NCBI GenBank assembly: GCA_943704425.1
Contig: CALSCP010000241.1
Coordinates: 19,793 to 55,117, forward strand
Direction: 5' to 3'
Source: Ministeria vibrans ATCC 50519
Lineage: Eukaryota; Opisthokonta; Filasterea
Length of the DNA: 35,325 bases
Under the pieces are notes generated by a model, which saw only the letters and a list, made by a program, of their open reading frames with translations, was not told where the DNA came from and did not search any database. Shown here in pieces: positions 29,020 through 35,325 of the stretch (positions within the stretch are counted from its first letter, which is position 1; each line of letters opens with the position of its first letter). The position numbers and the translations under genes were made by a program.

Positions 29020-29440
29020 GACAGGCACGGCGGGAAGGCCAGCTTGTGGGCGCTGTCGTGGGCAAGCTGGATATCCATCGCACGACGCATATGATGCGTG
29101 GCTACGTCGCCATGTTGGCCGTGAGCAAAGAGTGTCGCAAACGACGCATTGGGACCAGTCTTGTCGAGCGCGTCATCTTAGAAATGGCCCAACGCGAATG
29201 CGAAGAAGTACCACACACACACACACACACACACTCTCTCTCTCTCTCTCTCCCTCTCTCCGAAGAACCACGTACTCACACACTGACACTGTTCTTTTTA
29301 AGGTGGTCCTGGAGGCAGAAGTGAGCAACACTGGTGCGCTTGCGCTCTACCAACGATTGGGATTTGTGCGCGACAAACGTCTCGTCTGTTACTATCTCAA
29401 TGGCGAAGATGCCTTTCGTCTTAAGCTCTGGCTTCGTTAG
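28703..29440 (+). CDS. NAA30: N-alpha-acetyltransferase 30, NatC catalytic subunit (MAK3)
   Basis: Four exons: 28703..28789, 28855..28926, 29025..29207, 29303..29440; 159 aa, the length of the bare GNAT domain, without the long disordered leader of the human protein. Nearly colinear with human NAA30: [59 protein letters not shown] and the terminal AFRLKLWLR. NatC acetylates N-terminal Met of proteins beginning Met-Leu/Ile/Phe and similar. In the acetyl-CoA loop, family RRxGIG is RKRRIGTS here, so the first glycine is replaced by arginine. Introns 2 and 3 carry (CTGT)n/(CT)n and (CA)n/(CT)n. Confidence 0.95.
29211..29262. repeat. (CA)n(CT)n in NAA30 intron 3
   Basis: A (CA)n run directly followed by (CT)n lies just after the donor GTACCA in the 95-bp intron 29208-29302. 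A similar (CTGT)n(CT)n run forms the polypyrimidine tract of the preceding intron at about 28985-29020. Confidence 0.85.
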
Positions 29441-29509
29441 GTGTCGTGTTTTTTTTCATGTTTGTCCTTCTGAGTAGCATTGTATTCAATTCTTGTAACG
29501 TCTTCGTCT

Positions 29510-31362
29510 TCAAAGTATCCCATTTTTAGTTGCCTCTTCCAACAGATCCTACACAAGAGAGAAGATAGGGAGAGAAAGAACCAAATTGATAGTGAGAGAG
29601 AGAGAGAGAAAGGAGGGAGAAAGAAACAAAGTGATAGAGAGAGAGAAAGAAACAACGTGATAGAGGGAGAGAAAGATACAAAGTGATAGAGAGAGGAGGG
29701 GAAAAGAAACAAACAACGAGAAAGAGAGAGGTAGATGGTTAGCAAGGCAAACGCAAGAGCAGTTAGACAAAATATAAGAATGTACGGAAATGCGTTTGTG
29801 GTCGCGCTGAAGGCCAGCCCAGTAGTCAGCGACACCACTGTCCCATGTCTCTTGGCCCTTAAGACCCTGGAAGAAGTGCTCGTCTAGGTACGCAATGCAC
29901 TCTTTCTGCGTACTCGTTAGCGGCTCAATCGTCCACCTGCGCAGCGGGAGACGAGAAGAGGTGTACAAAAATATATAAGAACGTATATGTGTGGATCGGG
30001 TGCATATGTGTACCGGATGTTCTTGTGGACATTGTCGACGCTGGCGGTAGACGTGAGGCAGGTTGGGATGTCGGGGTGAGCGATGGAGAACTTGAAAGCG
30101 AGCTCGGCGAGGTCGAGACCGACGGAGCGCGTGTAGGCGGCAGCGGCAGCACACACTGCTTTGATGTGGTCCGACGCAGGGTGCCACTTGGGTGGACCAC
30201 GGTCGCTGCACCACCATGCAAAGAGGTGGAAAGAAAGAAAATTGATTAAAAAAGAGAGAAAGAGAGTGGAATAGTCCATTCTTTAGATAGGTGCATACCT
30301 CAGCAGCCCCATCGAAATGGCTGATGCATTGATGACGCCAATGTTGTGCTCGGCAAAGAACGCAAGGTAGTCCAAGAGAGTCGTGTCGTTCAGTGAGTAA
30401 TGACAGTAGGTCAGCACCGACGCAATCGTGCCGGGTGGAAAGGCATTGATCACCTAAAATACAGTATTCGTCAACACTAACCTTTCCTTTCTCTCTCGCT
30501 CTCTCTTTCGATTACAGTGCGGAAATTCTCCAATGGATAGCCGGTGATCCCAACAAAGCGTGTCTTTCCGGCCTCCTTTGCACGGATCATCGCTGGAATG
30601 GTCTCCTTGATTACTGTGTCGAGGCTAAAGCAACAAAGGTGAATTGCCCTCTCACCCATTCCAAAATTCCTTGGCCTTACTTGGCTGCAAACTCCATGTC
30701 GTGCACCTGGAGAATATCTACATAGCTAACATTCATACGCGCAAGACTCTCGTCAATGCTCTTCTCCACGCGCTTGGCGGAAAAGTCGAACATGTTGAGA
30801 TAGTCCTTCTCGTAGCGACACACTGAGAGGTGTTGGCACAGGACATAATACATTAAAACCAAACGTCCTTTCTCTCTCTCCCATACCTTTTGTAATAAGA
30901 TAGTACGCTTCACGCGGGACGTGCTTCAGGGCCATGCCGAGAACCCGCTCGGCCTTGCCGTGTCCGTACCACGGCGCAACGTCGATCAGATTGACGCCCG
31001 CCTTCAACGCCGCCACCACAACAGCACACCCCTCTTCGTCGGACGTCGATCGATACACGCTGCCAAGCGACGACGCCCCCAGACTAAACAGCGACACCAT
31101 CATGCCCGTGGAGCCTGCACAGCAAACAATCCCGACGAGATGAGCGCAAAACAATAACAAACACAGATAAACCGCCAGCCGTAACCTCTCCACTTTCCCA
31201 ACACCATTTCAAGTCCAACACCCTCCCATGGCGCCCATGCAATCCCCTGACTGCCAGGGACCAACGTATTATTCTAATAATGTTACCTAGCGGCCGATAT
31301 GGCATTTTGAGCACCTTTTCCTTCTCATGGAATCCTTCAACGTACGTCGCGGGAAGAGACAT
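29510..31362 (-). CDS. L-galactose dehydrogenase-like aldo-keto reductase
   Basis: Eight exons: complement of 29510..29548, 29786..29936, 30014..30205, 30299..30453, 30516..30624, 30681..30822, 30887..31114, 31287..31362; 363 aa, or 344 from MPYRPLG at 31305. Plant L-GalDH landmarks are colinear: PLGSTGMMVSLFSLGASSLG; DVAPWYGHG (catalytic Asp, Tyr); LITKV (Lys); FDFSAKRVEKSIDESLARM; YVDILQVHDMEF (His); TIPAMIRAKEAGKTRFVGITG; PPGTIASVLTYCHYSLND; INASAISMGLLSDRGPPKWHPAS. In plants this enzyme makes L-galactono-1,4-lactone, the last ascorbate precursor. D-arabinose-type dehydrogenases are close relatives, so substrate is inferred. The last exon, coding 12 residues (DLLEEATKNGIL), lies beyond a repeat-filled 237-bp intron and is less certain. 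No signal peptide is evident, so it is probably cytosolic. Confidence 0.88.
29560..29720. repeat. GA-rich minisatellite with GAAACAAAGTGATAG cores in the last L-GalDH intron
   Basis: Units spaced about 26 bp apart carry the core GAAACAAAGTGATAG (29623) and variants (GAACCAAATTGATAG near 29578, GAAACAACGTGATAG at 29649, GATACAAAGTGATAG at 29675). The tract lies in the 237-bp intron 29549-29785, with the TC-rich strand as gene sense, as in the GANP intron and the intron at 1-310. Confidence 0.88.
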
Positions 31363-31469
31363 TGCAACCAGCACAATTCCAACGAGATTTGCGAGAATTG
31401 ACTGTTGACTAAGTCAATTAATTTTAGTGATTAGTATTTTTAATTCTATTTTCACTTTTTGACCTTTCT
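31363..31469. promoter_or_regulatory. Divergent promoter region, L-GalDH / BBIP1
   Basis: This 107-bp spacer is the shortest divergent gap in the window. It is AT-rich with a TTGACT...AGTCAA inverted pair (about 31398-31416), and lacks the TTGAGT hexamer found in the other divergent spacers. Confidence 0.4.
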
Positions 31470-31784
31470 ATGGAAGAAGAACGGACACAAGAGAGACCTC
31501 GGTTTGAACATTTGCTGCCGATGAACGGAGTCGTGTACAACGAACGGAATGAAGTGAGCGAAATCATGAGCAAACCGATTCTGCTGCCACTCAAAGTACC
31601 AAAACAAACGCAACAGTCTCTTTCCTTCGCACTCACACTCCCCACTGCCCTCTCCTGCCCGCCCCTTGTGCTTTGCAAGTCGGCAACATTGCAGAAGATC
31701 CAAGCCATTGAGCAGCAGGAGCGCGAGAGCGACCAGGGAGCATCGGCTGTGAGCGAGTCAGTCGCACCACTAACATCGCTCTGA
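31470..31784 (+). CDS. BBIP1: BBIP1-like (BBIP10/BBS18) BBSome subunit
   Basis: Exons 31470..31595 and 31680..31784, giving 76 aa. After splicing the reading is EIMSKPILLPLK joined to SATLQKIQAIEQQERE, which lines up with human BBIP1 ([29 protein letters not shown]), preceded by FEHLLPMNGVVYNE (FREVLPKQGPLFVED). BBIP1 is the smallest subunit of the BBSome, which carries membrane proteins into and out of cilia. The 84-bp intron (donor GTACCA, acceptor TTTGCAAG) is a multiple of three and stop-free, so a 104-aa unspliced product is also readable. A 68-bp tandem duplication starts inside the last exon. The assignment rests on a short but colinear match. Confidence 0.7.
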   Translation: MEEERTQERPRFEHLLPMNGVVYNERNEVSEIMSKPILLPLKVPKQTQQSLSFALTLPTALSCPPLVLCKSATLQKIQAIEQQERESDQGASAVSESVAPLTSL

Positions 31785-31864
31785 TGTGCACGGAGGCGAC
31801 CTGGGGAGCATCGGCCGTGAGCGAGCCGGTCACAGCACACACATCGCTCTGACTTGCACAGAGA
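31729..31864 (+). repeat. Two-copy 68-bp tandem duplication over the BBIP1 stop codon
   Basis: The block 31729-31795, covering the last codons and stop of BBIP1, is repeated at 31796-31864 with about 80 percent identity (both have GGAGCATCGG, GTGAGCGAG, ACATCGCTCTGA). The second copy keeps an equivalent open frame ending in TCGCTCTGA. It reads as a local duplication of the 3' end of the coding region. Confidence 0.85.
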
Positions 31865-31977
31865 GCAAACCATAGAATTATTATTATTATTATGTGTATT
31901 ACTCTCTTCATTGTATTGTATTTTCATCTCTGTAAGTAAAGTAAACTTATCTCATTTATTCCTATTAATAATAAATC

Positions 31978-32031
<54 letters not shown>

Positions 32032-32180
32032 GTCTCTACTTTTGTTAGTTGCACAAGAAAATAATAAAAGCAATAATTTTACTTATTTTTATTTTTGTAT
32101 TGTAGCACAACACTGCGTTAATATGGCGGAAGCACTGTGCCATCCATTTTTGACTCTTATTCTTGAACAATTTTGATTTA
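31785..32180. other. Convergent intergenic spacer with (TTA)n microsatellites
   Basis: This 396-bp spacer lies between the BBIP1 stop and the RFWD3 stop. It holds the second copy of the 68-bp duplication, a short (TTA)n at about 31876-31893, AT-rich sequence and a long pure (TAT)n at about 31978-32031. No gene is seen; the open frames here are low-complexity Leu runs. Confidence 0.6.
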
Positions 32181-34658
32181 TTACATTTTATATTCGTACA
32201 AAAAGAGCCGTTGATCGGTGAGTGCTGCCAACCAGGGACGCGACGCGACGGTAAAGGGACACACGTCGAGGACGGGCGCATTAATCACAATGCGCTCTTG
32301 AAGGGCACCAGTCTGTGCATCCCACAGATTCGTCGACGCACTCATTTCGTCACCGGCACACACACTCAAAGGCGCCTGCTCGCTACTTGACAGCGAGAAG
32401 AAGGGTCCTTCAAAGCGCGAGCGAGCATCAGGGTCCGTTTCAAGGCGCGGGAGTACACAGAGACGACTACGTGTCAGCAGTCGACTCAGCGAACCCCCTT
32501 CGCAATGCTGCACGTTCGTACACGCGCCCCGTGACCCCAGCCGAAACACTACATGCTGCATCACAGTGCTGTGTTTCTACAAGACAACCATGTCTGAGAG
32601 TAAAGTAGTGTATCAAATACATACATATCATACCGAAGGGCGGAAGGAAGCAAGACAAAGACGCGACAAAGGCTCATGCGAGACACTTGCACAGCGCACA
32701 AGCGACTCGCCCAACAAGGGAGCAAGTGAGTGCTGCTCAAAGCACTGCTCGAGGCTCGGTACGTCGTCATGCTCTACACCACTCATGCGACTCCCACTGC
32801 GGCCATTGCGCTGCTCAAAGAACACCACGCCACTCTGTAGTGTGCCCACTAGGAGTCCACCATACATGGATGGCAAGAACTCACTCGGCACACCCTCCCC
32901 CAGATGCACAGGCTCCTCATCCTCCTTCTCCTTCTCCTTCTCCTTTTTCTCTTCCTCCCCCTTCCCCTCCTCCACCTCCTCCTCATCATCATCACGTCGC
33001 GTCTCTTCCGCTGGCGGGACAAAGCACAGCGACACAATGGGTCCAAACGTGTCAAGAGTAATGACTCCAATGGGCTTCTCCGTGTTGCAACGCAGATCAA
33101 AGAGCAACACAGTGCTGTTGGCAAGACCACAGAAGAAGCGCGTTGCGCAGTCCTCGCCACGATTGTCGTGTTGCCAGGCACACGACCAGGGCACAGTCGT
33201 GAGTGAATAGAGAACCACAAGACAGTTGTTGGCAAGGTCTGTCACGCGCGCCGTTTTGTCCTGGGCCACCGACAGAACACGTCCATCGCCCAATGGACTC
33301 ACAGCAACATCGCGTATGGCAGCCGTGTGCAACGCCAAAAACTCCACAGGTCGCTCCTTGTTCTTCTCACTCGACGTCTCACTTACGCTCACCTTGAGCA
33401 GTCCCCACGAGGCGCCTCGCTGTACACTGCTCAGCAACGTAGTGCGTCCCCCATCTACGCCAAGCACTCGAGCGCCATTGCCCACCTCAACAGTGTCGTG
33501 CAAACAAAATCCGCCACGCTCATTCGAGAGTGTGCGACGTGACTCGGCTGGCGGACCATCATCGTCAGGTACTGGCGTCGCGACACGACAATGTGTCGTC
33601 GACCCTTCCGGCATGGCACGCAACGCAGATAATTCGCGAGACTTTTCAGCCAGCTCTCGTTGGCACATGGCCAGATCAACACGCAATCGTGCTGCCGCTT
33701 GTTCGCTTGTCAGACGCTCACGACGCTCGTGCTCAATGCGCTCAAGTAATCGATCGCGTTCTGTTGTGTCTACAGCAAACAGACAGGACGCCACCAGCGT
33801 GCGGATGTCGCCTCGACGTGCCTTGGCGTTGCACTGGGGACACTTGGCGCTGGTGCGCAGCCATTTTTCAATGCACGAGCGTCCATACAGGTGACCACAC
33901 TTGAGAGCCGCAATACTGTGCGTCCCCGAATTGCCCCACGTATCCAGACATATAGTACATGTCTGTCCATTGCCGCCATCACCTGCCATGGCGGCCGCCG
34001 CAGCGGCCTTAGCGACCGCATCAGCCTCATCTGCAGCAGCAGCAGCAGCAGTAGTAGCGACCGTAACGCGAGGGGCAGCAGCAGTAGCAGCAGTAGCCGC
34101 AGCAGCAGCAGCGACGTTGTCACCCAGCGAGACGTGTCGTCGCGGACGTTTGTACACACGTCGCATGTCAAAGACATCGTCATCATCGTCGTCGTCCTCG
34201 CCGCCATTCACATTATTCACATCATTCACATCAGTCACATCATTCGCACCTTCCCTGTTGTTGTTGTTGTTGTTGTTGTTGTTGTCGTTCATGTCTGTGT
34301 CTTGCTCGTGTATTTCCGCCACGCTGGCAGCTCTGACGACATCAGGCGTCAATCCCTGCGACACATGCGTCGCTGTAGGGACGTGGGGAGGTGCTTGGCT
34401 GGCGTGTGGGAGGTCATCGTCGAGAGTGCGACTGCGTTTCAGAAAATGTCTCGACACTCTCTCTGCCTTCTCTTGTGGCTCTACAGCATGCGCCGTGGCT
34501 GTTCGCTCCTCGCCCTCCTGAGCCACTGGCGCACACTCGACGGGCTCCTCCGAGGCAGCCGCCAAGGCAGGCCGCACAAAGCGGGTCGCAACGCGTTGAA
34601 AGTCGTCCAGTGAACACGGCCGATTCTCATCCGTCTCTGGCCTGTTCCTTTGCGCCAT
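32181..34658 (-). CDS. RFWD3: RFWD3-like E3 ubiquitin ligase (RING, coiled coil, WD40)
   Basis: Exons: complement of 32181..32576 and 32634..34658; 806 aa (human 774). The disordered Asn/Ala/Asp-rich N-terminal third is followed by a RING (CTICLDTWGNSGTHSIAALK, CGHLYGRSCIEKWL, KCPQCNAKARRGDI; about 233-282), a coiled coil of about 50 residues, and a C-terminal WD40 region (RDVAVSPLGDGRVLSVAQDK; PWSCAW; FCGLANSTVLLFDLR; GGLLVGTL). The splice joins LASFRPS to KHSTVMQHVVFRLG, matching human YRPDKNHTTIRSVLM, and the end APVLDVCPFTV...LAALTDQRLFLYEYK matches the human C-terminus. RFWD3 ubiquitinates RPA and RAD51 on damaged DNA and acts in interstrand crosslink repair. The linker before the last WD repeats contains a Glu/Lys-rich insertion (about 32918-33000). 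Confidence 0.95.
34258..34285 (-). repeat. Coding (AAC)n tract giving poly-Asn in RFWD3
   Basis: A (TTG)n run on the plus strand encodes about nine consecutive asparagines in the disordered N-terminal region of the RFWD3-like protein. Degenerate GCN triplet runs at about 34010-34110 encode alanine-rich stretches. Confidence 0.8.
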
Positions 34659-34820
34659 CCGTCAAACAGTGGACAGTGAGAACACTCTTCAGAGTTCAAA
34701 AGACGGCTCGAGCACTCAGGTGTGACTTGTCTATTGTGTGTCTATTCGTTTGAGTAAAATAACTAAACGTAAGTAAATAGATCATGAATTCATGATCGAC
34801 AAATCGTCATATTTTTGTTG
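34659..34820. promoter_or_regulatory. Divergent promoter region, RFWD3 / unknown gene
   Basis: A 162-bp spacer between outward-facing starts. It contains TTTGAGT (34749-34755), matching the hexamer seen in other divergent spacers, and a short palindromic stretch around ATCATGAATTCATGAT (34782-34797). Confidence 0.45.
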
Positions 34821-35261
34821 ATGTCTCGTTCAAAACGCGCTGCTGCTGTCAAGGCAGCAGAAACCATCGCCGCTGTCACAGCCCCCGTATATAGCGACGA
34901 CGACGACGACGGCCCTGACGTGAAGCGCCAGAGAAGAGGTACGGCGCTGCTCCATCAGCACTCCCATCATGCGACGATGGCCCCTCCGCCGCCCTCTGCC
35001 GCCCTCCCCGCCCTCCCCGCCCCTCGAATCCCCTTCCGGCTGCATCCCCCTGAACTACCGCGTACTGCGCTGCCTGTGGACCGGCGTGCGTCCACAAGCG
35101 CACGCTGTGCGTCCCTCTCCAGCGCAGAGTGCTCATTTGCTCATTGCTCCGTCGACACACTCCTGAATCCACGCCAATACCCAACTCCTAAGGCCCTGCC
35201 CCTCCGCCACTGCTTTTCTGGTTCTTGTCTTGACGTTGTCGTGCCCGTCGAAGTCGTCTAG
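34821..35261 (+). CDS. 5' part of an unidentified nuclear-type protein gene
   Basis: ATG at 34821 starts MSRSKRAAAVKAAETIAAV, then an acidic patch YSDDDDD and a basic patch KRQRR that could be a nuclear localisation signal. Two models fit. One is a single exon of 146 aa to the stop at 35259-35261. The other has a first exon 34821..34938 ending at a GTACGG donor (GTAC donors are common here) and a second exon from 35128 after GCGCAG; the 189-bp intron would be frame-neutral. The Pro/Ala-rich middle looks non-coding, which mildly favours splicing. The gene may also continue past the window. I do not recognise the product. Confidence 0.4.
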   Translation: MSRSKRAAAVKAAETIAAVTAPVYSDDDDDGPDVKRQRRGTALLHQHSHHATMAPPPPSAALPALPAPRIPFRLHPPELPRTALPVDRRASTSARCASLSSAECSFAHCSVDTLLNPRQYPTPKALPLRHCFSGSCLDVVVPVEVV

Positions 35262-35284
35262 TGGTCTTTTTGCAACCGATACGG

Positions 35285-35320
35285 AAAAAAGAAAGAAGGA
35301 AAAAAAAAAAAAAAAAAAAA
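35285..35320. repeat. A-rich tract ending in poly(A)
   Basis: AG-rich sequence runs into about 20 consecutive A residues at the window edge. It lies downstream of the last open frame. It could be an intronic purine tract or the 3' flank of the unknown gene. Confidence 0.6.
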
Positions 35321-35325
35321 CGACG

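Noticed and set aside
35050-35180. A zinc-ribbon-like reading (YCAACGPACVHKRTLC) near the right end
   Set aside because: It lies in a frame preceded by a stop with no convincing splice acceptor and does not complete a HIT-type or other zinc-finger pattern.

Overview
This is nuclear DNA of a unicellular or simple eukaryote, not a prokaryote. Nearly every gene is split by short GT-AG introns, mostly 46-240 bp. Coding sequence is GC-rich, while intergenic DNA and introns are AT-rich or microsatellite-rich. The proteins are typical eukaryotic ones: HIRA-complex CABIN1, TREX-2 GANP/SAC3, COP9 signalosome CSN8, BCKDH-E2, TCF25, proteasome beta-3, MPC2, Mpv17, NatC NAA30, BBSome BBIP1 and RFWD3. The BBSome subunit points to a ciliated or flagellated lineage, and an L-galactose dehydrogenase homologue points to plant-type ascorbate synthesis. 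I cannot name the species. All gene models come from reading frames, splice signals and remembered protein families; no searches were run.

Layout. 1-456 (+): last exon of an unknown gene behind a (TC)n intron. 535-18486 (-): four head-to-tail genes: CABIN1-like (535-8161), GANP/SAC3-like with tandem RRMs (8362-15690), CSN8 (15864-16954) and a PLP aminotransferase (17012-18486). 18685-24251 (+): mitochondrial BCKDH E2, whose third intron apparently holds 3.8 kb of foreign sequence: the C-terminal part of TCF25 (+), a small beta-rich protein (-), the C-terminal part of proteasome beta-3 (-) and a run of 10 N. 24576-25492 (+): MMTAG2-like. 25646-26428 (-): MPC2. 26638-27249 (+): Mpv17/PMP22 family. 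27478-28438 (-): metal-dependent cyclase (kynurenine formamidase-like fold). 28703-29440 (+): NAA30. 29510-31362 (-): L-galactose dehydrogenase-like aldo-keto reductase. 31470-31784 (+): BBIP1-like. 32181-34658 (-): RFWD3. 34821-end (+): start of an unknown gene.

Genes are tightly packed: several neighbours are 57-270 bp apart, and five divergent pairs share short promoter regions in which the hexamer TTGAGT/ACTCAA recurs. Mitochondrial carbon-metabolism genes (aminotransferase plus BCKDH E2; MPC2 plus Mpv17) and chromatin/RNA/ubiquitin regulators are interleaved; I see no operon-like logic.

The most notable observations are: (1) the BCKDH E2 gene is cut by a segment carrying two other truncated genes, with all breaks in (GA)n intronic tracts and an N gap, which is very probably an assembly chimera; (2) a dispersed GA-rich repeat with core GAAACAAAGTGATAG that sits inside introns of unrelated genes; (3) about 40 percent of inferred 5' splice sites begin GTAC; (4) a GANP-type protein with RGG boxes and two RRMs sharing an intron position; (5) stop-free, frame-preserving introns; (6) a tandem duplication over the BBIP1 stop codon.
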